DNA of 17,877 bases from Thomasclavelia spiroformis (GTDB lineage Bacteria > Bacillota_I > Bacilli_A > Erysipelotrichales > Coprobacillaceae): positions 1-17,877 of the forward strand of contig JAGZCC010000045.1 in assembly GCA_018369555.1 (NCBI GenBank), given 5' to 3'. Below, in pieces: positions 1 through 7,780 of the stretch. A model generated the notes under the pieces. The model did no database searches, had not been told where the DNA came from, and saw only the letters and a program-made list of their open reading frames with translations. The translations under genes and the position numbers were made by a program. The first letter of the stretch is position 1. Every line of letters begins with the position of its first letter.

Positions 1-44
1 CTTGATCCGTAGTCAAGCACTCTATCCAGTTGAGCTACTAGCGC
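1..44 (-). tRNA. tRNA-Arg (anticodon ACG), 5' part only
   Basis: The reverse complement begins GCGCTAG-TA-GCTC and continues through a normal D arm to an anticodon stem CTTGA/TCAAG enclosing the loop CTACGGA. The anticodon is therefore ACG, which reads CGN arginine codons. The gene runs off the left edge just after the anticodon stem, so the T arm and 3' end cannot be seen. It lies third in a Cys-Leu-Arg cluster and has its own candidate promoter in the spacer before it. Confidence 0.9.
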
Positions 45-69
45 TTCTTCTTCCTTACAACGCTTCCCT

Positions 70-98
70 ATTCTATCATCTTTCTTAAGCTTTTGCAA
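70..98 (-). promoter_or_regulatory. Candidate promoter for tRNA-Arg
   Basis: On the minus strand a -35 box TTGCAA (93-98) and a -10 box TAGAAT (70-75) are separated by exactly 17 bp. A TG dinucleotide one base before the -10 makes it an extended -10. Transcription would start near 63, about 20 nt before tRNA-Arg. The -35 sequence and the spacing match the promoter upstream of tRNA-Cys. The -35 sits inside a small inverted repeat (AAGCTT, GCAA loop, AAGCTT, 87-102). tRNA-Arg may thus be transcribed both by readthrough and independently; this is an inference from sequence alone. Confidence 0.5.
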
Positions 99-110
99 GC
101 TTTTTTTAAA

Positions 111-199
111 TGGTGCCCAGGGCCGGAATCGAACCGGCACGGATTTTAAGGTCCGCAGGATTTTAAGTCCTGTGCGTCTACCAGTTTCGCCACCTGGGC
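111..199 (-). tRNA. tRNA-Leu (anticodon TAA), CCA encoded
   Basis: The acceptor arms GCCCAGG and CCTGGGC pair fully, followed by discriminator A and an encoded CCA (111-113). The anticodon stem CAGGA/TCCTG encloses CTTAAAA, giving anticodon TAA for leucine. A long variable arm (CGGA...TCCG) and the T arm GCCGG-TTCGATT-CCGGC are typical of a class II leucine tRNA. At 89 nt it has the usual length. It lies 6 nt downstream of tRNA-Cys. Confidence 0.96.
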
Positions 200-205
200 A
201 CTTAA

Positions 206-280
206 TGGAGGTTCCAACCGGACTCGAACCGATGATAACAGAGTTGCAGTCTGCTGCCTTACCAACTTGGCCATGGAACC
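206..280 (-). tRNA. tRNA-Cys (anticodon GCA), CCA encoded
   Basis: The acceptor arms GGTTCCA and TGGAACC pair fully, followed by discriminator T and an encoded CCA (206-208). The anticodon stem GCAGA/TCTGT encloses CTGCAAC, giving anticodon GCA for cysteine. The T arm CGGTTCGAGTCCG is canonical. At 75 nt it is full length. It is the first gene of the cluster, about 40 nt downstream of a good promoter. Confidence 0.95.
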
Positions 281-327
281 ATTATTTTTTATTTTCTTTT
301 TCACATCCCTCACCGGACTGCCTTTAT

Positions 328-356
328 ATAATATAACATATGCATTAATTTTGCAA
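328..356 (-). promoter_or_regulatory. Promoter of the tRNA cluster
   Basis: A -35 box TTGCAA (351-356) and a -10 box TATTAT (328-333) are separated by 17 bp on the minus strand. Transcription would start near 321, giving a leader of about 40 nt before tRNA-Cys. The stretch from here to the terminator at 422-462 is low-complexity A/T sequence with nothing else recognisable. Confidence 0.65.
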
Positions 357-421
357 GACTTTTCTTTAAAAAAATTCAACTTTTCTTTTCGAAATTAAAA
401 AAACTTCGATTTAATCGCTTC

Positions 422-462
422 TTTTTTTTAAAAAAAACTGTTAGTTTTTTACTAACAGTTTA
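422..462 (-). terminator. Rho-independent terminator after potCD
   Basis: A perfect 11-bp stem (AAACTGTTAGT paired with ACTAACAGTTT, 435-445 and 451-461) with a 5-nt loop is followed on the minus strand by a run of T residues. It starts a few bases after the potCD stop codon and closes the polyamine operon. Confidence 0.9.
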
Positions 463-465
463 AAT

Positions 466-2316
466 TTATTTAGATTTAACCTTTGTCCAACGTAAATTAT
501 ACATTCCTTTTACTTCATTAGTTTGATATGCAAATACCTCATCTTTAAAATCAGTACGAATATCATAAGCACTTATTCCTTTAAAATCATTTTGAGAAGC
601 TTTTTTTGCCGCCTTTACATTGGCAGTTAAATAACCCACTTCAACCGTATTTTTATATGAATTACTATTTGAAATCATGTAATTAATAAATTGATTTGCT
701 AATTTAGTATTTTTACATTCCTTAGAAATAACAAATCCATCAAACCAGACATTAGTTCCTTCTTCAGGTAAATAATATTCCATATTAGGATTTTCACTCA
801 TTACCGTTGTTGCATCTCCTGAATACATAATAGCCATTGCTTTTACTCCACTACTCATAGTATCAATAACTTCATCACCTACATATACAGGATTCATTTC
901 ACTTCTTTGATCAATCAACCAATTATATGCATCATCTATTTCTTTTTCATCAGTTGTATTCATAGAATACCCCAAAGCTTTTAAAGCAACCATAAAGCTA
1001 TCTCGCTCTGAATCATACATATAAATTTGTCCTTTATATTTTGGATTACGAAGAACATTCCATCCTTCTTCTAAATCTTTTTTATCAACAACAGTTTTGT
1101 CATATAATATTCCAACATTTCCACAAAAATACGGTACCCAATAATCATTATTAGGATCGAACGATTGTCCTAATATTCCTTTATTTATATTATCAAAATT
1201 GGTAACGATCGATTTATCAATTGCTTGCAACTGATCTTCTTTAATCAATCTTTCAATCATATACTCGGAAGGTACCATAATATCATAACTATTACCACTT
1301 ACATATTTAGTATACATAATTTCATTAGAATCAAATGTTTCATACACAACTTTACAATCATACTCATCCTCAAAATCACCTATCACCGATTTATCGATAT
1401 ATTCGCCCCAATTATATACTTTTAATGTTTTTTTCTCCATTCCGGCTGAAATTGACCATCCCACTGATAATAATAAACATCCAGCTAAAATAATTTTAAT
1501 AACTTTACTTTTTAATAATTTATCAGTTGCCTTAGGAAAAACACGAGGGATAATTGTTCCTGGCACAACAACAACTAATACAACAACTAAAATAATTGTT
1601 GCTAATGCATAAATACTAGGATTCGTACGTTTTGACATGTTATAAATAACGATTGAAATATTTTCAATTCCATTACCACTAACAAAATATGAAACAATGA
1701 AATCATCAAATGATAATGTAAATGCCAGCAATGCTCCTGATACAATTCCCGGTTTAACTTGCGGAATAATTACTTTAGTGAGTGCCTGAAATGGTGTTGA
1801 CCCTAAATCCATTGCTGCATCAGCTAAGTTATCATCCAATTGCCTTACTTTTGGTAAAACATTAGTAATAACAAAAGGCGTACACAAAACAATGTGTGCT
1901 ATTAACATTGTAATGTATCCTTTTTCTATTTTCATAAATGAAAATAATAACATTAATGAAATCCCAGTTACAATTTCTGGATTCATAATAGGAATATTGT
2001 TAATTTGTAATAATACTTTTCTTAATATTGGTTTTGATTTTGAAACCCCAATTGCTGTTATTGTTCCCAAAATTGTTGAAATAACTGTTGAAAGTATTGC
2101 GATACTTACTGAAACAATAATTGCATCAATCATTTGTTGGTTAGAAAATAATTCTTGATACCAACGTAGTGAAAAACCACCCCAATTAGATAATGATTTT
2201 GAATCATTAAAAGAAAAAATTGCCATTACTAACAGTGGTAAATATAAGAATACTAAAGCTAAACCAATCCATAAACTACTATTAAAATTAGGTTTATAAT
2301 TTTTTAGTTTTTTCAC
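466..2316 (-). CDS. potCD: Polyamine ABC transporter, fused permease (PotC) and binding protein (PotD)
   Basis: This is one polypeptide of 616 residues carrying two subunits of the spermidine/putrescine importer. Residues about 15-260 are a MetI-type permease with six membrane segments and the EAA loop near 163-186 (DNLADAAMDLG...), which docks onto PotA. A further hydrophobic segment at about 272-291 leads into a PotD-type solute-binding domain (about 298 to the end). The binding domain keeps W303 and Y306 (YNWGEY), S350 and Y352 (PSEY), and W524 with D526 (VWFDG), matching polyamine-contacting positions known for E. coli PotD; one acidic position (SERD) differs. The start chosen is GTG at 2316, which has an AGGAGG 9 nt upstream; an in-frame ATG at 2343 lacks such a site and would deepen the overlap with potB. 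Separate potC and potD genes are the classical arrangement, and fused forms are known in some Bacillota. Function is confident; the exact polyamine preference is not visible. Confidence 0.93.
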   Translation of the reverse strand: MKKLKNYKPNFNSSLWIGLALVFLYLPLLVMAIFSFNDSKSLSNWGGFSLRWYQELFSNQQMIDAIIVSVSIAILSTVISTILGTITAIGVSKSKPILRKVLLQINNIPIMNPEIVTGISLMLLFSFMKIEKGYITMLIAHIVLCTPFVITNVLPKVRQLDDNLADAAMDLGSTPFQALTKVIIPQVKPGIVSGALLAFTLSFDDFIVSYFVSGNGIENISIVIYNMSKRTNPSIYALATIILVVVLVVVVPGTIIPRVFPKATDKLLKSKVIKIILAGCLLLSVGWSISAGMEKKTLKVYNWGEYIDKSVIGDFEDEYDCKVVYETFDSNEIMYTKYVSGNSYDIMVPSEYMIERLIKEDQLQAIDKSIVTNFDNINKGILGQSFDPNNDYWVPYFCGNVGILYDKTVVDKKDLEEGWNVLRNPKYKGQIYMYDSERDSFMVALKALGYSMNTTDEKEIDDAYNWLIDQRSEMNPVYVGDEVIDTMSSGVKAMAIMYSGDATTVMSENPNMEYYLPEEGTNVWFDGFVISKECKNTKLANQFINYMISNSNSYKNTVEVGYLTANVKAAKKASQNDFKGISAYDIRTDFKDEVFAYQTNEVKGMYNLRWTKVKSK

Positions 2317-3151
2317 GTTTAGTTTCCTCCTGATATCCCGCATATTTTTCTACTTTGTTAATAAGTCCCATAAGAACAATAACTAAAATAGCAAGAATCA
2401 ATGATACAGCACTACCAAAATGCCAATCACCAACATTGATAAATTGTTGTTCAATAAAATTACCAATTAATGCATATTGTCCGCCACCTAATAATTTTGG
2501 AATAACGAACGATGAAACTGCCGGTAAAAAAACCATTGTAATTCCAGTCAAAACACCACCTAATGATAATCTAAACGTAATTTTCCAAAAGGTAGTAATT
2601 GGATTTGCTCCTAAATCATTACTTGCTTCAATTAAAGATTTATCCATTTTCGATAACGAAGCATGAATTGGCAAAATCATAAATGGTAAAAAATCATATA
2701 CCATCCCTAACACTACTGCAAAATCAGTATACAATAAACTAACTTCACCAAAACCTAAAAACTGAAATACATTACTAATTATTCCTTTATTACTCAATAT
2801 ATTTATCCAAGCATATGTACGCATCAACATATTGATCCATGTTGGAAATGTTATTAATAAAATAAGAATAGTTTGTGTATTTTCTTTACATTTAGAAATT
2901 GCATAAGCAACTGGATAACCAATCAACAAACATAATACAGTTGTCACAATTCCTAAAATAAGCGATTTAACTAATACTGAAACAAAAATCGGATCAAAAA
3001 ACTTTGAAAAATTGTCTAATGTAAAACTAAATGTCGTTATTGCATTACCTTTTTGAATAAAAGCATACATCATTATCAAAAACATTGGTATGATCGTTAA
3101 AATAAATAACCAAAAACAATATGGTCCAACTAACTTACGAAAATGTTTCAT
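2294..3151 (-). CDS. potB: Spermidine/putrescine ABC transporter permease PotB
   Basis: This 285-residue membrane protein is the first permease subunit of the polyamine importer and pairs with the PotC half of the fusion. It has about six hydrophobic segments, starting at residues 12-32, and the EAA-type loop near residues 175-195 (DKSLIEASNDLGANPITTFWKI in parts), which contacts PotA. The length is normal for the family. The start codon overlaps the potA stop by one base (TAATG), and the upstream Shine-Dalgarno match is weak, so translation is probably coupled to potA. Its 3' end overlaps the start of potCD by 23 bp. The order potA-potB-potC-potD supports the assignment over other MetI-type permeases. 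Confidence 0.93.
   Translation of the reverse strand: MKHFRKLVGPYCFWLFILTIIPMFLIMMYAFIQKGNAITTFSFTLDNFSKFFDPIFVSVLVKSLILGIVTTVLCLLIGYPVAYAISKCKENTQTILILLITFPTWINMLMRTYAWINILSNKGIISNVFQFLGFGEVSLLYTDFAVVLGMVYDFLPFMILPIHASLSKMDKSLIEASNDLGANPITTFWKITFRLSLGGVLTGITMVFLPAVSSFVIPKLLGGGQYALIGNFIEQQFINVGDWHFGSAVSLILAILVIVLMGLINKVEKYAGYQEETKREKTKKL
2326..2331 (-). promoter_or_regulatory. Ribosome binding site choosing the GTG start of potCD
   Basis: A perfect AGGAGG lies 9 nt before the GTG at 2316, inside the end of the potB reading frame. The upstream ATG at 2343 lies on the far side of this site, so it cannot be served by it. This is the reason for preferring GTG. Confidence 0.75.
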
Positions 3152-4194
3152 TAATAACTACCCATTTTATCCATTACATGAATATCTTCAGGCCAAAAAT
3201 CTAAATTAACTTTTTTCCCTACTTCACTAATATCCGTTGTATGTACTTTATAATCACGATTTTTTGTTTTTACCATTATTTCATAATGTACCCCTTTAAA
3301 CACAATAGAAGTAACTACCCCTTCTATCTTTCCTTTACCAACATCTACAATGTCTAAATCTTCTGGTCTTAATACAATATCAACTTCCTGTCCCTCATTA
3401 AACCCTTTATCTACACATTCAAAACGTTGTCCATCAAATTCAACTAAATAATCTTCAATAAAAATTCCTTCAATAATATTAGATTCACCAATAAACTGTG
3501 CAACAAAACGATTTTCCGGCTCATTATAAATATCAGTTGGTGAGCCAATTTGTTGAATTTGCCCTTCATTCATAACAACAATTGTATCCGACATCGTTAA
3601 CGCTTCTTCTTGATCATGGGTTACATATACAAAAGTAATCCCCACTTCTTGTTGAATATTTTTTAATTCAATTTGCATTGTCTTTCTAAGTTTTAAATCT
3701 AATGCTCCTAACGGTTCATCAAGTAACAAAACTTTTGGTTCATTAACTAATGCTCTAGCAATAGCGACACGTTGTTGTTGGCCCCCAGATAATTGATTAA
3801 TATTTCTCAACCCAAATCCTTCTAAACCAACAAGCTTAAGTATATGATTTACTTTATGTTCAATCGTACTTTTGTCCATTTTTTTTATTTTCAAACCAAA
3901 AGCAATATTATCAAAAACATTCATATGTGGAAATAAAGCATATTTTTGAAAAACCGTATTTAATTCCCTTTTATATGGCGGTAATTTACTAATATCTTGA
4001 CCATTAAATAATACAGTCCCTCCATTTGCTTCTTCAAATCCACCCATAATTCTTAAAGTAGTTGTTTTACCACAACCACTAGGTCCTAACAAAGTAACAA
4101 ACTCTTTTTCATTAATATCTAAGTGAATTCCTTTTAAAACCACTTGTCCATTATATTCTTTTGTTAAATTATCTAATTCTATTAATTTTGCCAT
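3151..4194 (-). CDS. potA: Spermidine/putrescine ABC transporter ATP-binding protein PotA
   Basis: This 347-residue cytoplasmic ATPase powers polyamine import. It shows Walker A GPSGCGKTT (about 37-45), a Q-loop region (TVFQKYALFPHM), the signature LSGGQQQRVAIARAL, Walker B LLLDEPLGALD and the switch histidine in YVTHDQEEA. The last 100 residues form a TOBE-like regulatory domain containing the typical LRPEDL stretch. Length and domain order match PotA. The ATG is preceded by AGGAGG, and that site shares bases with the TAG stop of the upstream regulator, so the two genes are probably translated in a coupled way. It ends inside the potB start. Confidence 0.96.
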   Translation of the reverse strand: MAKLIELDNLTKEYNGQVVLKGIHLDINEKEFVTLLGPSGCGKTTTLRIMGGFEEANGGTVLFNGQDISKLPPYKRELNTVFQKYALFPHMNVFDNIAFGLKIKKMDKSTIEHKVNHILKLVGLEGFGLRNINQLSGGQQQRVAIARALVNEPKVLLLDEPLGALDLKLRKTMQIELKNIQQEVGITFVYVTHDQEEALTMSDTIVVMNEGQIQQIGSPTDIYNEPENRFVAQFIGESNIIEGIFIEDYLVEFDGQRFECVDKGFNEGQEVDIVLRPEDLDIVDVGKGKIEGVVTSIVFKGVHYEIMVKTKNRDYKVHTTDISEVGKKVNLDFWPEDIHVMDKMGSY

Positions 4195-4202
4195 AATACC
4201 TC

Positions 4203-4736
4203 CTAAAATATCGGTGGTGTCGATACCCAGATTACTTTAGCCTTAGTATCACTACAATTTACCAAATAATGCGATACTAATCCCTTTAAATAAAAAGTTT
4301 CACCTTTTTTTAATATAAATTCATTTTCTTTACATATTAATTTAACTTTTCCTTGAATTACATAACCAAATTCTTGTCCTTCATGAGGATCAAGAGTCAT
4401 CGATTGTTTACCTGGAGCTATTTCAATTAAAATAGGTTCCATATCATTTTTTTGAGCATTAGGAATAATATATGAAATAATATAATCATCTTGCTCATTT
4501 ACAAAAAAATCTTCCTTTTTAAAAACAATCTGCTCTGCAGGTTTTTCACTAAAAAATTCCTGTAAATTAGTTCCCAAAGCTTCCAAAATATCTTCTAAAG
4601 TTGCTATTGAAGGTGATGTCAAATCACGTTCTAATTGTGATAAAAAGCCTTTAGTTAGCTCACTTCGATTAGCTAATTCTTCTAACGTGAGACCATTTGC
4701 CAGACGTAGCATTTTAATCTTACCTCCTATATCCAT
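4203..4736 (-). CDS. XRE-family regulator with C-terminal cupin domain
   Basis: This 177-residue predicted DNA-binding protein has a helix-turn-helix domain at about residues 5-60 (KIKMLRLANGLTLEELANRS, then GFLSQLERD and SPSIATLEDI). A cupin domain follows at about 100-172 (DPHEGQEFGYVIQG and LKKGETFYL). This architecture is common in regulators of polyamine uptake and of other small-molecule pathways, where the cupin senses the ligand. It is the first gene of the pot operon, so it probably controls potABCD and itself. The start is ATG at 4736, 7 nt after GGAGG (4744-4748); an in-frame GTG at 4751 is part of the ribosome binding site itself. The ligand is inferred from the neighbours, not seen. 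Confidence 0.88.
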   Translation of the reverse strand: MDIGGKIKMLRLANGLTLEELANRSELTKGFLSQLERDLTSPSIATLEDILEALGTNLQEFFSEKPAEQIVFKKEDFFVNEQDDYIISYIIPNAQKNDMEPILIEIAPGKQSMTLDPHEGQEFGYVIQGKVKLICKENEFILKKGETFYLKGLVSHYLVNCSDTKAKVIWVSTPPIF

Positions 4737-4763
4737 AATATCACCTCCCACTTTAACATCTTA

Positions 4764-4791
4764 ATTATATCTATTTATAGTAATAATGCAA
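4764..4791 (-). promoter_or_regulatory. Promoter of the pot operon
   Basis: A perfect -10 TATAAT (4764-4769) and a -35 TTGCAT (4786-4791) are separated by 16 bp on the minus strand. The start site would fall near 4757, giving a leader of about 20 nt before the regulator gene. Confidence 0.65.
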
Positions 4792-4810
4792 CAATATTTA
4801 ACAAATTGTT
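4790..4810. promoter_or_regulatory. Candidate operator at the pot promoter
   Basis: A perfect inverted repeat AACAAT-N9-ATTGTT touches the upstream edge of the -35 box. A second palindrome, TTGTA-N8-TACAA, lies at 4845-4862. Both are reasonable binding sites for a dimeric regulator such as the XRE-cupin protein encoded next. The region is AT-rich, so chance is a real alternative. Confidence 0.35.
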
Positions 4811-4996
4811 TAATATATTATACTAATCTTACAAAAAGAGATTGTTGTAGTCGATTATACAATAAAAATAATAAACTAATTAAATTCAATAAACCTAAAT
4901 CCTTAATCATAAATAGAAAAATAAAATAAATATCGCCATTACATAACCATTCTAATAAAAATAACGAAAATTCGTTATAATTTATAATCCAATTCT

Positions 4997-5047
4997 AATA
5001 AAACAGGCAATAAATTCAAATATTAATGAATTATTGCCTGTTTTATT
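4997..5047 (-). terminator. Rho-independent terminator after tyrA
   Basis: Two arms of about 20 nt containing AAAACAGGCAATAA and TTATTGCCTGTTTT pair with a single bulged base around a loop of about 10 nt. On the minus strand the 3' arm ends in T-rich sequence. It lies about 25 bp after the tyrA stop codon. T-rich sequence also follows on the other strand, so it could act in both directions. Between it and the pot promoter (about 4863-4996) I see only A/T-rich sequence. Confidence 0.85.
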
Positions 5048-5072
5048 TTTAAGTTACTATAATCTTATTTTA

Positions 5073-5909
5073 TTACAGCTCTTTTTTTAATTTTTCTCTT
5101 CTTTTAGATGATTTTATAAATAATTGTTTTAATAAAGATACATCTTCATTTAATAAAGCTTGTTTTATTAAATCTAGTTGGCTTTCAAAAGAATCAATCG
5201 AATTCAATAAATTATCACGATTCTTCAAAAATAATTCCGACCATAAACTTTCATTAATATTTGCAATTCTTGTTAAATCACGGTATGAATCTCCAATATA
5301 TTTTCCTGTATCATATTTTTCATTATCACTATTTATAAGAGCCACAGCAAGAGCATGCGGTAACTGCGATGTAAAAGAAATAACCTCATCATGAGCTTCT
5401 GGTGACATAATTTTGACACTTTTAAAACCTAACTTAGCCACAAATTCTTCCATAAATGCAATGCTTTTCTTTTTATTAACAGGATGTTCAATCAAAATAT
5501 AATTTGCACCTTTAAAAACTTCTTTACTTGCATATTCAAAACCTTTTTTTTCTCGTCCCGCCATTGGATGTCCACTTACAAACTCTACACTATCATCAAT
5601 AATATTAATTGCTTCTTGTAAAAAATATGATTTAATTCCTACTGCATCAGTTATAATACTTCCTTTTTTAAATTCATTATTTTTTAGAAAATCTAACACC
5701 AAAGATGGATATAGACAAATAATTGTTAAATCAGATTTATTAATAATTTCTTTGCCATCTTGATACCCTTCAATAATATATCCTCCATCTTTAGCACTTT
5801 TTAAAGTTTCTAAATCTATATCAATTCCATAAACTTGGTGTCCTAAACCTTTTAGAGCTTTAACAAAACTCCCTCCAATAACACCCAATCCTACTACTGT
5901 AATAATCAT
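5073..5909 (-). CDS. tyrA: Prephenate dehydrogenase
   Basis: This cytoplasmic enzyme of 278 residues oxidatively decarboxylates prephenate to 4-hydroxyphenylpyruvate for tyrosine synthesis. It has an N-terminal Rossmann fold with GLGVIGG (7-13) and an acidic residue near 30 suited to NAD. GHPMAG (113-118) contains the conserved histidine of the active site. A helical C-terminal domain has SQLPHALA (181-188) and the DLTRIA...LW stretch typical of the family. It ends without a C-terminal ACT domain, unlike the longer B. subtilis enzyme, so feedback by tyrosine through that domain is absent. The ATG follows AGAGG by 5 nt and lies 9 bp after the upstream gene. No other aromatic amino acid genes are nearby. 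Confidence 0.9.
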   Translation of the reverse strand: MIITVVGLGVIGGSFVKALKGLGHQVYGIDIDLETLKSAKDGGYIIEGYQDGKEIINKSDLTIICLYPSLVLDFLKNNEFKKGSIITDAVGIKSYFLQEAINIIDDSVEFVSGHPMAGREKKGFEYASKEVFKGANYILIEHPVNKKKSIAFMEEFVAKLGFKSVKIMSPEAHDEVISFTSQLPHALAVALINSDNEKYDTGKYIGDSYRDLTRIANINESLWSELFLKNRDNLLNSIDSFESQLDLIKQALLNEDVSLLKQLFIKSSKRREKLKKEL

Positions 5910-5918
5910 ATCGTCCTC

Positions 5919-6299
5919 TTATACCAATAATCCCGCTATAAATGATGTAATTGATAATAAAATAACCATAAAACAATATCTACCTAACAATTGCCAAAAG
6001 ACAGTTTTTTCTTTATTAATTAATTTAAAAGTAATAACAACTAGAAAACTTGTAATAATTCCATGTCCTAAAACAAAAGCCATTCTAGCTCCAACAATAT
6101 TCATCAATAAAGGGATAAAAATAATGCTCACTAAAATAAAATCCAGCATTAAAATAATAGTCGATTTTATATTAATTTTCATCCATCTAAAACCAAAATT
6201 TTCTTTAAATAATTGGAATTTAGTTTTTGGCGGTTCTACCTTTTTAGTAAATTCAAATTCTTTTTTTTGTCTTTCAACTTTACGTTCAAATCTTGACAT
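5919..6299 (-). CDS. Unknown three-helix membrane protein
   Basis: I do not recognise this 126-residue protein. The first 40 residues are highly charged, rich in lysine and glutamate, and probably cytoplasmic. Three hydrophobic helices follow at about 45-69, 73-91 and 102-126, and the chain ends right after the third. No catalytic motif is visible. The ATG has a GAGG 9 nt upstream. It sits 20 bp after pncB and 9 bp before tyrA, so the three are very probably co-transcribed. The link to NAD salvage or tyrosine synthesis may be only positional. Confidence 0.75.
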   Translation of the reverse strand: MSRFERKVERQKKEFEFTKKVEPPKTKFQLFKENFGFRWMKINIKSTIILMLDFILVSIIFIPLLMNIVGARMAFVLGHGIITSFLVVITFKLINKEKTVFWQLLGRYCFMVILLSITSFIAGLLV

Positions 6300-6319
6300 C
6301 TTTAATCACCTCAATCAAA

Positions 6320-7780
6320 TTACTTTCTTTTTTCTTCAAGCATTTTTATTTTATGATCTAATAACCTTTTAGTTAGATCTACATAATAATCATGAGGATA
6401 TTCTAAACGGAATACCTCATCCCAAATACGTTGTTTTTGAATATTTGAATATTCCTTGATTTCATCAAGAGTATATTCAGGATAAACCTTTTTACCATTA
6501 ATAAACACCGGTACTTGTAGTTCTTCAACAGTATATGTATTAGCTAAAATTGTTTTAAATTTCCAAATATTAGATTGATGATAAATTGTTAAATCCTGAT
6601 CACTACTAATTTTCTCATCATGAAAAGCAATTACATCACCAATTGCTTTTTTCGTTTCATTTTCAAATAAACGGTATACTTTTTTATATCCAGGATTAGT
6701 AATTTTTTCAACATTTTCAGAAATTTTTATTTTAGAAATAATTTTATTATCTTTTTCAATTGCCACAAGTTTATATACTCCGCCAAATACCGGAGAATTT
6801 TTTGAAACAATTAGATTTTCTCCAACCCCAAAAGAATCAATCTTTGCCCCTTGATCCAATAAAGAACGAATCAAATATTCATCCAATGAATTAGATGCAG
6901 TAATTTTTGTATCAACTAAACCAGCTACATCTAACATCATTCTTGCTTTTTTAGATAAATAAGCAATATCACCACTATCAAGTCTAATTCCTTTTAATTT
7001 TTTACCAATTGGTGCCAATACTTCATTTGCAATTTTTATTGCATTTGGTACCCCGCTTTTTAATGTATCATACGTATCAACTAATAAAATACAATCGTCA
7101 GGATATGTAAGCGCATATGTTTTAAAAGCCTCATATTCACTATCAAATGATTGAACAAATGAATGTGCCATTGTTCCTACTATTGGAATATTAAACATCA
7201 TTCCAGCTAAAACCGTTGCAGTTCCAGTAACTCCTCCAATATATGCTGCTCTTGCACCATAAGTAGCACTATCATAACCTTGGGCTCTTCTAGCACCAAA
7301 TTCCATTACTGGACGCCCTTTTGCTTCCTTTACAATTCGATTTGCTTTAGTGGCAATTAAACTTTGATGATTCACAGTTACCAACAGTAATGTTTCAATT
7401 AGTTGAGCTTCAATAAATTTAGCTCGAATCGTAACTAATGGTTCATTAGGAAATACTGGTGTTCCTTCTTTAACTGCATAAATTGTTCCTGTAAAACGAA
7501 ATTCTCTTAAATAATTAAAAAAATCTTCATCAAATTTATTTAGTGAGCGGAGATATTCAATATCCCCCTCACTAAAATGCAAATGATCGATACATTCAAT
7601 CAATTGTTGTAATCCTGCAAAAATAGAGTATCCTCCATTATCCGGATTTTTACGATAATACATATCAAAATAAACATACTGATTTTGATTACCTTGTTTA
7701 AAATAATTATATGCCATTGTTAATTCATATAAGTCCATTACCAATGTTAAATTACGTTTACTTCCTGCGTGCAATCTCAT
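6320..7780 (-). CDS. pncB: Nicotinate phosphoribosyltransferase
   Basis: This 486-residue cytoplasmic enzyme joins nicotinate to PRPP to make nicotinate mononucleotide, the entry step of NAD salvage from niacin. Family features include the opening LVMDLYELTMAYNYF, EFGARRAQG (about 160-168), GTMAHSF (about 202-208) with the conserved histidine, and the GIRLDSGD phosphate-binding region. The length is normal for the Gram-positive form. The start is ATG at 7780, 6 nt after AAGGAG; an in-frame TTG at 7807 lies upstream of that site and is unlikely. A weak promoter-like pair (TAGATT, 17 bp, TATTAT at 7809-7814) sits in the 63-bp gap before it, so it may be transcribed separately from the LysM gene. 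Confidence 0.95.
   Translation of the reverse strand: MRLHAGSKRNLTLVMDLYELTMAYNYFKQGNQNQYVYFDMYYRKNPDNGGYSIFAGLQQLIECIDHLHFSEGDIEYLRSLNKFDEDFFNYLREFRFTGTIYAVKEGTPVFPNEPLVTIRAKFIEAQLIETLLLVTVNHQSLIATKANRIVKEAKGRPVMEFGARRAQGYDSATYGARAAYIGGVTGTATVLAGMMFNIPIVGTMAHSFVQSFDSEYEAFKTYALTYPDDCILLVDTYDTLKSGVPNAIKIANEVLAPIGKKLKGIRLDSGDIAYLSKKARMMLDVAGLVDTKITASNSLDEYLIRSLLDQGAKIDSFGVGENLIVSKNSPVFGGVYKLVAIEKDNKIISKIKISENVEKITNPGYKKVYRLFENETKKAIGDVIAFHDEKISSDQDLTIYHQSNIWKFKTILANTYTVEELQVPVFINGKKVYPEYTLDEIKEYSNIQKQRIWDEVFRLEYPHDYYVDLTKRLLDHKIKMLEEKRK

Noticed and set aside
87..107. Plus-strand hairpin AAGCTT-TTGC-AAGCTT followed by T residues, resembling a terminator
   Set aside because: No plus-strand gene lies upstream of it and the stem is only 6 bp. 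It is better explained as part of the tRNA-Arg promoter region.
146..379. Open frame of 77 codons on the minus strand over the tRNA genes
   Set aside because: It runs through tRNA-Leu and tRNA-Cys, which are certain, and has no ribosome binding site or protein-like composition.
1225..2666. Plus-strand open frames at 1225-1425, 1892-2158 and 2355-2666
   Set aside because: They are antisense to the potCD and potB genes, which carry strong family motifs. Their sequences look like low-complexity shadows.
6124..6372. Plus-strand open frame of 82 codons
   Set aside because: It is antisense to the unknown membrane protein and the end of pncB. The minus-strand gene has a good ribosome binding site and operon spacing, so the plus-strand frame is not needed.
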